Of a stretch of 5,195 nt of DNA, positions 1 through 5,195 are shown one piece after another (within the stretch, counting starts at the first letter, position 1; the number at the start of each line of letters is the position of its first letter). The position numbers were made by a program, and so were the translations under genes. Origin of the DNA: Dehalococcoidales bacterium (GTDB lineage Bacteria > Chloroflexota > Dehalococcoidia > Dehalococcoidales > UBA5760). The DNA is taken from positions 1 through 5,195 of the forward strand of contig JAFGFP010000057.1 in assembly GCA_016931015.1 (NCBI GenBank), in the 5' to 3' direction. Under the pieces are notes generated by a model. That model did no database searches, was not told where the DNA came from, and was given only the letters and a program-made list of their open reading frames with translations.

Positions 1-431
1 AGGTACTTGGCGGCCAGCTTGGCCAGGTGCATCATCAAGACGGCGCCGAGGGCGAAGTTGGGAGCGACCACGGCACCCACCTGATAGGCAATGGCCAGGC
101 TCTCGATTTCCTTGACATCGGCGCTGGTCAGCCCGGTGGTGCCGATGACCAGATTAACCCCCCCGGGGGCAGCCATACGCACCGCAGGCATAGTAGCCTT
201 AGCGATAGTGAAATCCACCAGCACGTCCGGCTGGCAGCTCTTAAGGATTTTGTCCAGATCCGAAGACAGAGGCACTTTAGCAGAACCGTCGGGCAAGGGC
301 AGGTCGGTCTCCTCAGCCGCTATGTCCACCGCCCCGACCGGCTGCAGCCCAGGCTCACGGCAGAGAGCGCTCAATATCTCCCTCCCCATCTTGCCCAAGG
401 CCCCCTGAACGGCTACCCGAATCGGCCCCAT
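1..431 (-). CDS. dapB: 4-hydroxy-tetrahydrodipicolinate reductase, N-terminal part (runs off left edge)
   Basis: DapB reduces 4-hydroxy-tetrahydrodipicolinate to tetrahydrodipicolinate with NAD(P)H in the cytoplasmic diaminopimelate/lysine pathway. The 143 visible codons cover the nucleotide-binding Rossmann domain and the start of the substrate domain. Seen here are the glycine-rich loop VQGALGKMGRE (residues 8-18), the VDFT motif (72-75), the IGTTG motif (96-100) and the APNFALGAVLM segment (123-133) that leads into the tetramerisation/substrate domain. The family is usually about 265-270 residues, so roughly half is missing beyond base 1. The frame is open to the edge with no stop. The ATG lies 2 bases after the pnp stop, and an AGAGG ribosome binding site sits inside the last pnp codons, so translation is probably coupled and transcription comes from the rpsO-pnp operon. 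The identification is firm; the host-specific cofactor preference cannot be read. Confidence 0.95.
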   Translation of the reverse strand, partial: MGPIRVAVQGALGKMGREILSALCREPGLQPVGAVDIAAEETDLPLPDGSAKVPLSSDLDKILKSCQPDVLVDFTIAKATMPAVRMAAPGGVNLVIGTTGLTSADVKEIESLAIAYQVGAVVAPNFALGAVLMMHLAKLAAKY

Positions 432-433
432 GG

Positions 434-2662
434 CTAATACCTCTTGCTACTTCTCCCCGGAGGACGCCGGTCGGGACTCCGGCCCCGGTCGTGTTGAAAG
501 CCACCCGGCTTTCCGGGCTTATTATACCCCGAGGGCTTATACCCCGAGGACATCCCGGGCTTGGTACCCTCCCCGGCCGGCCGGGGTGAGTCGTCGAGCA
601 CCGCACGGCGCGACAGGTTTACCCGGCCCATGCGGTCAACCTCGACCACCTTGACCATGATTTCGTCACCCACCTTGACCTCATCCTCGACACGGGCCAC
701 ACGGTAGTCGGCCAGCTCGCTGATGTGCACCAGACCCTCTTTACCGGGCAGAACCTCGACGAAGGCGCCGAAGTCCATGAGACGGGTCACCTTGCCGGTA
801 TAGACCTCGCCGACCTCGACCTCCCGAGTCAGGTTTTCGATCATCTCGATAGCCCGGCGCGCCGACTGCTCGTCGGGCGAGCCGATGAGCACCGTACCGT
901 TATTATCAATATCAACGGTGGCCTTGGTTTCTTCGGTAATCCCTCTGATGGTCTTACCGCCGGGGCCGATGACGGTACCAATCTTGTCCGGATTAATCTG
1001 GAGCCGGTAGATTCTGGGGGCATAGCGGCTAATCTCGGGGCGGCTGACGGCAATGGTACTATGCATGATATCCAGAATAACCAGCCGGGCCTGGCGAGCC
1101 TGCGCCAGCGCCCGCTCTAAGATGTCGAAACCGACACCCTTGAGCTTAATATCCATCTGTAGGGCGGTAATGCCCTCGGTGGTGCCGGCAATCTTAAAAT
1201 CCATATCGCCGCAGGCATCCTCGATACCCTCGATATCGGTCAGGATAGCACATTTACCCTTATCGTCGGTAATCAGACCCATGGCTATCCCGGCCACGGC
1301 CCGGGTTATGGGCACCCCGGCATCCATCAGGGACAGGCTCGAAGCGCAGACGCTGGCCATTGAGGTGCTCCCGCTGGAGCTCAAGACCTCCGAGACCAGG
1401 CGGATGGTGTAGGGAAAATCGCCGTGCTTCGGGAGCACCGGCAGGATAGCCCGCTCCGCCAGGGCCCCGTGCCCGATTTCGCGGCGCCCGGGGGTGCCGA
1501 TGCGCTTTACCTCACCGCTGGAGAAGGGGGTGAAATTGTAGTGGTGAATGAAGCGCTTGGCTTCCTCGATGCCGAGGCCGTCGAGCTGCTGCTCCATCCG
1601 GGTCGAACCCAGGGTGGTAATGGTGAGCACCTGGGTGCGCTCCCGGGTAAAGAGACCGGAACCGTGCGTACGCGGCAGGAGCTCAAGCTCGCAGCTTATG
1701 TGACGAATTTCATCGAGACGGCGGCCGCTTACCCGCCGTTCCCGCTCCAGTATGTTAGCCCTGACCTCGGCCTTCATCTTGGCTTCGAAGACAGAGACGA
1801 TTTCCTTCTCCGGGAAGGCTTCTCCCAAACGCTCCAGGAGCTCCTTCTTAAGCTCACCGAGCGCCTGCTCCCGCTGCGGTTTGTCCGCTTTGTTTAAGGC
1901 TTGGTCGAGCCTCTCACCCAGAATCTCGGTAACCTGAGCTTCAAGCTCCGGCTCAACGCCAGCCGAGGGCGTCTCTGCCTTAGGCTTACCGCAGGCGGCG
2001 ACCAACCGTTCCTGAAGCTCGATTATCGCCTGGTTGGCCTGGTGACCGAATTTTATCGCCTGCACCACGATGTCCTCGGAGACCTCGTTGGCGCCCGCCT
2101 CCACCATGACCACCGCCTCTTTGGTACTGACCACCACCAGGTCGAGCTGGCTGTCCTCGAGCCGGGCCATGGCCGGGTTCAAGACCAGCTCGCCGTCGAG
2201 ATAGCCGACCCGAACCGCCCCTACCGGGCCGGCGAAGGGCACCTGCGACATGGCAAGCACCGCCGAAGCGCCGATAACAGCCAGAATATCGGGGTCGTTT
2301 TCCTGATCGGCGGAAAGCACGGTAACGATGACCTGAATATCACGCCGCCACTCCTTGGGGAGCAGCGGACGCAGGGGACGGTCGGTAAGACGGCAGGCCA
2401 AGATAGCCTCCTGGCTGGGGCGTCCCTCGCGTCTAATAAAGCCGCCGGGAATCTTACCGGCGGCATACAGCCTTTCTTCGTAGTCTATGGTCAGCGGCAG
2501 GAAGTCTACTCCCTCACGCGGTTCGTCGCTAACGCAGACGGTAACCAGAACCACGGTATCCCCGTAGCGCACGGTGACCGCCCCCTCAGCCTGCCCGGCG
2601 AGCTTGCCCGTCTCCACGAGCAGCTTCCTTCCCCCCACCTCACACTCAAATAGATGACTCAT
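434..2662 (-). CDS. pnp: Polyribonucleotide nucleotidyltransferase (PNPase)
   Basis: PNPase is a trimeric 3'-5' exoribonuclease that uses phosphate to degrade RNA to nucleoside diphosphates. The 742-residue protein has the full domain order: first RNase PH domain (about 4-140, with FIRREGRP at 75-82), helical linker (about 235-310), second RNase PH domain (about 316-530), KH domain (about 550-610, GPGG loop at 566-569), S1 domain (about 616-688), then a basic Gly/Pro/Arg tail to 742. The catalytic triad matching E. coli D486, D492 and K494 is present as D482, D488 and K490, and the ALQMDIK strand is intact. The reading frame also allows a GTG at 2686 overlapping the rpsO stop, but the ATG at 2662 is preferred: it begins MSHLFECEVGG, where family members begin, and has a TAGGAGAG ribosome binding site about 10 bases upstream. 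One oddity is RERT (341-344), where RGQT or RGET is usual. Confidence 0.97.
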   Translation of the reverse strand: MSHLFECEVGGRKLLVETGKLAGQAEGAVTVRYGDTVVLVTVCVSDEPREGVDFLPLTIDYEERLYAAGKIPGGFIRREGRPSQEAILACRLTDRPLRPLLPKEWRRDIQVIVTVLSADQENDPDILAVIGASAVLAMSQVPFAGPVGAVRVGYLDGELVLNPAMARLEDSQLDLVVVSTKEAVVMVEAGANEVSEDIVVQAIKFGHQANQAIIELQERLVAACGKPKAETPSAGVEPELEAQVTEILGERLDQALNKADKPQREQALGELKKELLERLGEAFPEKEIVSVFEAKMKAEVRANILERERRVSGRRLDEIRHISCELELLPRTHGSGLFTRERTQVLTITTLGSTRMEQQLDGLGIEEAKRFIHHYNFTPFSSGEVKRIGTPGRREIGHGALAERAILPVLPKHGDFPYTIRLVSEVLSSSGSTSMASVCASSLSLMDAGVPITRAVAGIAMGLITDDKGKCAILTDIEGIEDACGDMDFKIAGTTEGITALQMDIKLKGVGFDILERALAQARQARLVILDIMHSTIAVSRPEISRYAPRIYRLQINPDKIGTVIGPGGKTIRGITEETKATVDIDNNGTVLIGSPDEQSARRAIEMIENLTREVEVGEVYTGKVTRLMDFGAFVEVLPGKEGLVHISELADYRVARVEDEVKVGDEIMVKVVEVDRMGRVNLSRRAVLDDSPRPAGEGTKPGMSSGYKPSGYNKPGKPGGFQHDRGRSPDRRPPGRSSKRY
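484..586 (-). repeat. Repeat- and palindrome-rich DNA encoding the PNPase C-terminal tail
   Basis: This stretch encodes most of the basic tail after the S1 domain. It holds a perfect 16-bp palindrome, CCCCGGCCGGCCGGGG (571-586), two 6-bp palindromes (CCCGGG near 554 and GGTACC at 563-568), an inverted repeat with CCCGG/CCGGG arms at 504-508 and 513-517, and two near-direct copies of GGGCTTAT..ACCCCGAG (515-533 and 533-548) that give the SGYKP and SGYNKP peptide repeats. The tail has about a dozen Lys/Arg residues and few acidic ones, and is probably disordered and RNA-binding. That role is inferred; low-complexity basic tails are common and variable in PNPases. Confidence 0.6.
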
Positions 2663-2682
2663 TAATACTTCTCTCCTAAACC

Positions 2683-2946
2683 TCACTTACGCAGACCGAG
2701 CCGGCTAATCAGCTGGCGATACCGTTCCGTATCCTCACGGCTGAGATAAGCCAGCAGCCTCCGGCGCTGCCCCACCAGCTTGAGCAGGCCGCGCTGGGTG
2801 TGGTAGTCGTGCCGGTTAGCCGCCATGTGCCCGGTCAACTGCTTTATCCGCTCCGTGAGCAGCGCCACCTGAACCTCGGTGGAACCGGTGTCCCCCTCGC
2901 GGAGGCGGAATTGATTTATGACCTCTTCCTTTTTCCCTTTGTCCAA
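2683..2946 (-). CDS. rpsO: 30S ribosomal protein S15
   Basis: S15 is a primary binder of the central domain of 16S rRNA and helps form the small-subunit platform and bridge B4. The 87-residue product is close to the usual 89 and shows the family signature, including the FRLREGDTGSTEVQVALLTERI segment beginning at residue 13, LTGHMAANRHDYHTQRGL (37-54) and VGQRRRLLAYL (58-68). No ATG is available before residue 40, so the start is a TTG at 2946-2944, preceded by an AAGGGGGG ribosome binding site (2961-2954) 7 bases away. The TGA stop (2685-2683) overlaps a possible GTG and lies 20 bases before the pnp ATG; rpsO-pnp is a very widely conserved pair. No terminator separates them. Expression probably starts at the promoter at 3014-3043, and control by S15 binding to its own leader is known in several phyla and possible here. 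Confidence 0.97.
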   Translation of the reverse strand: MDKGKKEEVINQFRLREGDTGSTEVQVALLTERIKQLTGHMAANRHDYHTQRGLLKLVGQRRRLLAYLSREDTERYRQLISRLGLRK

Positions 2947-3007
2947 ACCCTATCCCCCCTTGCTTTAGTCAGCTAAATATCTCACCCCCGGCAACCCCGC
3001 CGGGGAC
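2947..3007 (-). promoter_or_regulatory. rpsO 5' leader with GC hairpin and alternative pairing to the ribosome binding site
   Basis: The predicted leader is about 61 nt. Its 5' part forms a perfect 7-bp stem (CCCCGGC 3005-2999 with GCCGGGG 2992-2986, six-base loop GGGGUU), extendable by two wobble pairs. A second small stem, UUUAG/CUAAA (2977-2973 with 2968-2964, loop CUGA), follows. The first bases GUCCCC (3007-3002) can instead pair with GGGGAU (2957-2952) inside and beside the ribosome binding site, and this is exclusive of the first stem. This layout could support S15 autoregulation, but it does not match any published S15 leader that I can name. The regulatory role is inference. Confidence 0.45.
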
Positions 3008-3013
3008 TACGAG

Positions 3014-3043
3014 ATTATAGCACAGCGCCGATGTAGCTGTAAA
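3014..3043 (-). promoter_or_regulatory. Sigma70-type promoter for rpsO-pnp-dapB
   Basis: On the minus strand, TTTACA (3043-3038) is followed after 18 bases by a perfect TATAAT (3019-3014). A TG one base upstream of the hexamer (3022-3021) makes an extended -10. Transcription should start at about 3007-3008, giving a leader of about 61 nt before the rpsO TTG. A strong promoter suits a ribosomal protein operon. No experimental start is available from sequence alone. Confidence 0.8.
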
Positions 3044-3058
3044 TTAACAGGCACTAAG

Positions 3059-3069
3059 CGGCCCGGCCG
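3059..3069. promoter_or_regulatory. Short inverted repeat between divergent promoters (possible operator)
   Basis: CGGCC-C-GGCCG is a perfect 5-bp-arm palindrome lying between the two -35 boxes, four bases from the plus-strand one. Its position would suit a regulator touching both promoters, but such a GC-rich palindrome can arise by chance in this genome. No regulator gene is in the window. Confidence 0.2.
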
Positions 3070-3072
3070 ACA

Positions 3073-3101
3073 TTGACTTTGAAAACCATCTTGATTATAG
3101 T
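3073..3101 (+). promoter_or_regulatory. Sigma70-type promoter for the VOC-DUF503-helicase genes
   Basis: TTGACT (3073-3078) is followed by a 17-base spacer and TATAGT (3096-3101), each one base from consensus. The start is expected near G3108. The -35 boxes of this promoter and the rpsO promoter are 29 bases apart, so the two are back to back. Confidence 0.7.
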
Positions 3102-3107
3102 GGAGGC

Positions 3108-3212
3108 GAAGCAGCCATTGTTTTTCGCGCCGCCCCTCCGCACCCCCGACGCCCCAGCCCTAAGCGGTGCCACCCCGATGAGAACGGGAAAGATACCGAA
3201 GGAGGTAGCGAA
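3108..3212 (+). promoter_or_regulatory. Long 5' leader of the VOC gene, including a consensus ribosome binding site
   Basis: The predicted leader is about 105 nt. It has a C-rich, low-purine middle (about 3131-3160), a small CCCG/CGGG hairpin (3174-3177 with 3185-3188), and a full AAGGAGGT ribosome binding site (3199-3206) 6 bases before the ATG. I recognise no riboswitch class and see no transcription terminator, so the length is unexplained. Confidence 0.4.
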
Positions 3213-3653
3213 ATGTCCGCAGAGAAAGATGCGGTAGCCCTACCCGCCCCCAGTCACATCGGCCTTGTGGTTAAAGACCTGGATAAAACCCTTAAGTTCC
3301 TGTCGTCGCTCTGGGGCCTGGGGCCCTGGCAGTCCTTCGAATACGCCCCCAGCCAGGAAGAGCTGACGGTGGGTAAGCCCTTCCGGCAGAAAATCGCCCA
3401 CGCCAGCCTGGGGACGATGGCGCTGGAGGTCGTGCAACAGCTCGAGGGGGGCGGGCCCTGGCGCGACTTTATGGATACCAACGGAGAGGGGATACATCAC
3501 ATCGCCTTCAGCCTCTCGAACTACGACGAGATGATGGCCCACATGAAGGCCCGGGGGTGCCAGATGGTGGCCGGCGGCCTCTTTCAGGGGAAGCGCTGGA
3601 GCTATTTCGCCACCGAGCCCGGGGGCATGGTCGTCGAATTCGGGGAAGCGTAG
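3213..3653 (+). CDS. VOC/glyoxalase-fold protein, methylmalonyl-CoA epimerase-like
   Basis: The 146-residue protein has the two beta-alpha-beta-beta-beta modules of the vicinal oxygen chelate superfamily. Module one starts with SHIGLVVKDLDKTLKFL (14-30); module two starts with GIHHIAFSLSNYDEMMAHM (93-111). Likely metal ligands are H15, E72 in ALEVV, H96 (second His of the HH pair) and E142 in VVEFGE, matching the His-Gln/Glu-His-Glu pattern of methylmalonyl-CoA epimerase and related enzymes. The length suits epimerase (about 130-150), and the best guess is a cytosolic epimerase, isomerase or lyase acting on a CoA or small acid substrate. No mutase or carboxylase gene lies nearby to support methylmalonyl-CoA, so I give no symbol. 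It is the first gene after the promoter at 3073, with a consensus ribosome binding site that fixes the ATG. A 70-base gap leads to the next gene. Confidence 0.85.
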   Translation: MSAEKDAVALPAPSHIGLVVKDLDKTLKFLSSLWGLGPWQSFEYAPSQEELTVGKPFRQKIAHASLGTMALEVVQQLEGGGPWRDFMDTNGEGIHHIAFSLSNYDEMMAHMKARGCQMVAGGLFQGKRWSYFATEPGGMVVEFGEA

Positions 3654-3723
3654 TACCCGGCAAAGGCGAAGGGCCAGATAAATCAGGTCGGGGTAGCCTC
3701 TGAGCACCGGGGGAGCTTGCCAT

Positions 3724-4017
3724 ATGAACGTGGGCGTATGCCGGATAACCCTGCGCCTGCCGGAAAACCTGTCCCTCAAGGGTAAGAGACAGGTGGTGAA
3801 GTCTATCACCAGCCGGGTGGGCAACCAGTTCCGGGTCTCGGTGGCCGAGGTCAGCGACCACGACCTGTGGCAGATGGCCACCATCGGGGTCGCCTGCGTC
3901 AGCAACAGTAAACGGCACGCTAACGAAGTCCTCTCCAAGGTGGCAGACTTCGTCGCCCACAGCCGCTTCGAAGCGGAGCTGGTGGACTACGAGATTGAAA
4001 TCCTGGCCGTCTTTTAG
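3724..4017 (+). CDS. DUF503 (YlxP-like) small conserved protein
   Basis: This 97-residue protein has the marks of the DUF503 family: an N-terminal strand MNVGVCRITLRLPENLSLKGKR with the conserved SLKGKR (17-22), then VVKSITSRVGNQFRVSVAEV (24-43) and the hydrophobic strand ATIGVACVS (52-60). The family is 90-100 residues, folds as an alpha/beta ferredoxin-like unit, and includes B. subtilis YlxP, encoded next to infB and rbfA. A role in ribosome maturation has been suggested from that context, but the biochemical function is not established. Here it is not beside infB or rbfA; it sits between a VOC enzyme and a helicase, probably in the same transcript. The ATG follows a GGGGGAG ribosome binding site (3709-3715) by 8 bases. 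The gene ends in tandem TAG-TAA stops. No signal peptide or membrane segment is seen. Confidence 0.88.
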   Translation: MNVGVCRITLRLPENLSLKGKRQVVKSITSRVGNQFRVSVAEVSDHDLWQMATIGVACVSNSKRHANEVLSKVADFVAHSRFEAELVDYEIEILAVF

Positions 4018-4059
4018 TAAGCTACCCCGAAAACCCGGCTACCCGGCGAAGACTTAAAT

Positions 4060-5195
4060 ATGGATACCAAAGCCTTCCTTAATTATCTTACGTCCCAGGC
4101 AAGCTACCAGGGCCGGATTGCCCACATCGAGCGCATCCCCACCCGTCCGCCCATCCGCGCCGAGCTGGATAAGCCCCTGCCCAGCGCCCTTGAGAAGGCG
4201 CTTAGCGAGGCCGGCTTACTCCCCCTCTACCGACACCAGGCGGAAGCCGTAAATCAGGCCCGGGCGGGTCACAACGTGATGGTGGCGACCGCAAGCGCCA
4301 GCGGGAAGACCCTGTGCTACAACATCCCCATTCTGGAATCAGTCCTCGGCGAGCGCTACAGCCGCGCCCTCTACCTCTTCCCGACCAAGGCGCTGGCTCA
4401 AGACCAACTGCGCAGCCTGAGAGAGCTGGCCGTCCCCACTCTACTGGAACCGGACGAATTGGCTACCTTCGACGGCGACACCCCTCAGGCCGAGCGGGCC
4501 GAGATAAGAAAGCGGGCCCGGATAATACTCACCAACCCCGACATGCTGCACCTGGGCATCCTGCCCAACCATCAGTCCTGGTCGCGACTGCTCCGCTACC
4601 TGAGATACGTGGTCATCGACGAAGCCCACGCCTACCGGGGCGTCTTCGGCTCTCACGTAGCCGACGTGCTGCGCCGCCTGCGCCGGCTGTGCCGCTACCA
4701 CGGCTCAAACCCCCGCTTCATCTGCTGCTCGGCCACGGTGGCTAACCCCGCCGAGCACGCCGAAAGCCTGGTGGGAGCCCCCTTTTCCGTGGTCACCAGC
4801 GACGGCTCGCCCCGGGGCGAGAAGGACTTCGTCCTCTGGAACCCCCCACTCACCGACGCCAACAAAAACGCCCGCCACAGCGCTAACAGCGAAGCGGCCC
4901 ACCTCTTTGCGGAGCTGGTAAGCCACGGCATCCGCAGTCTGACCTTCGCCGCCAGCCGCCGCCTGACCGAGCTTATCTACCTCTACGCCCGGGACAGGCT
5001 CAACCAGATCGACCCCGACCTTAGCCCCCGGATAAAGCCCTACCGCGCCGGTTACCTCCCCCAAGACCGCCGTCAGATAGAGCAGGCGCTCTTCAGCGGC
5101 CAGCTCTGGGGGGTGGTCGCCACCAGCGCCCTGGAGCTGGGTATCGACATCGGCGACCTGGAAGCCACCGTGCTCACCGGCTACCCGGGCAGCAT
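4060..5195 (+). CDS. DEAH-box superfamily 2 helicase, YprA/MrfA-like, N-terminal part (runs off right edge)
   Basis: The frame is open from the ATG at 4060 to the edge (378 codons, no stop). Helicase motifs appear in order: Q-like LYRHQAEAV (56-64), Walker A ending SGKT (81-84), Ia PTKALAQDQ (108-116), Ib TNPDMLH (158-164), II DEAH (187-190), III SAT (224-226), IV-like FAASRR (296-301) and V TSALELGIDIG (355-365). The GRAGR-type motif VI and any C-terminal zinc-binding DUF1998 domain would lie beyond the window. The PTKALAQDQ, LTNPDMLH and TSALELGIDIG wording fits the YprA/MrfA/Hrq1 group; B. subtilis MrfA is a DNA repair helicase acting after mitomycin C damage. A DNA-repair role is therefore inferred. 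An in-frame TAA at 4018 and no other ATG, GTG or TTG before 4060 fix the start. The ribosome binding site is weak (GAAG at 4048-4051), suggesting lower or coupled translation after DUF503, 42 bases upstream. Confidence 0.92.
   Translation, partial: MDTKAFLNYLTSQASYQGRIAHIERIPTRPPIRAELDKPLPSALEKALSEAGLLPLYRHQAEAVNQARAGHNVMVATASASGKTLCYNIPILESVLGERYSRALYLFPTKALAQDQLRSLRELAVPTLLEPDELATFDGDTPQAERAEIRKRARIILTNPDMLHLGILPNHQSWSRLLRYLRYVVIDEAHAYRGVFGSHVADVLRRLRRLCRYHGSNPRFICCSATVANPAEHAESLVGAPFSVVTSDGSPRGEKDFVLWNPPLTDANKNARHSANSEAAHLFAELVSHGIRSLTFAASRRLTELIYLYARDRLNQIDPDLSPRIKPYRAGYLPQDRRQIEQALFSGQLWGVVATSALELGIDIGDLEATVLTGYPGS

Noticed and set aside
521..526. TATAAT on the minus strand inside pnp, upstream of dapB
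   Set aside because: No acceptable -35 sequence lies 16-18 bases upstream; it falls within the direct repeat encoding the tail and dapB is already joined to pnp.
1901..2653. Open frame of 250 codons on the plus strand within pnp
   Set aside because: It is antisense to the well-conserved first half of PNPase, has no recognisable domain or ribosome binding site, and reflects GC-rich codon structure.
2663..2686. GTG start for pnp eight codons upstream of the ATG
   Set aside because: It overlaps the rpsO stop, adds a non-conserved MRFRREVL segment, and would place the good TAGGAGAG site inside the coding sequence.
3100..3237. Short frame from GTG at 3100 in the VOC gene leader
   Set aside because: The GTG lies upstream of the predicted transcription start, has no ribosome binding site, and the peptide runs into the VOC gene out of frame.
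3654..3723. Possible terminator between the VOC and DUF503 genes
   Set aside because: No stable hairpin followed by a T-run is present.
3240..3938. Open frame of 232 codons on the minus strand across the VOC and DUF503 genes
   Set aside because: It is antisense to two genes with clear family motifs, spans their gap, and its translation resembles no known protein.
4314..5064. Several open frames on both strands inside the helicase gene
   Set aside because: They overlap the helicase frame, which carries all expected motifs in order; their own translations are Pro/Arg/Ala-rich shadows.

Overview
The window is ordinary bacterial chromosome of about 60% GC, carrying two divergently transcribed gene sets around one intergenic region (2947-3212). 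The host is probably a member of the Chloroflexota, perhaps the Dehalococcoidia. That placement rests on remembered resemblance of the PNPase and DapB sequences and on the gene content; it is an inference and no search was run. No tRNA, rRNA, CRISPR array, insertion sequence or prophage gene is visible.

Minus strand, right to left: rpsO (ribosomal protein S15, 2946-2683), pnp (polynucleotide phosphorylase, 2662-434) and the first 143 codons of dapB (dihydrodipicolinate reductase, 431 to beyond the left edge). Gaps are 20 and 2 bases, so this reads as one operon joining translation, RNA turnover and lysine/cell-wall precursor synthesis. A near-consensus promoter with an extended -10 lies at 3014-3043. 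It predicts a leader of about 61 nt that can fold as a GC hairpin, or alternatively pair its 5' end with the rpsO ribosome binding site.

Plus strand, left to right: a good promoter (3073-3101), a leader of about 105 nt, a VOC/glyoxalase-fold protein resembling methylmalonyl-CoA epimerase (3213-3653), a DUF503/YlxP-type small protein (3724-4017), and the N-terminal 378 codons of a superfamily 2 DEAH helicase of the YprA/MrfA type (4060 to beyond the right edge). Short gaps (70 and 42 bases) without an evident terminator suggest co-transcription.

All genes look intact apart from the two cut by the window edges. I do not see a previously undescribed multi-gene system. The points most worth a second look are the rpsO leader, the back-to-back promoters with a palindrome between them, the repeat- and palindrome-rich DNA encoding the PNPase tail, and the uncharacterised VOC-DUF503-helicase grouping.
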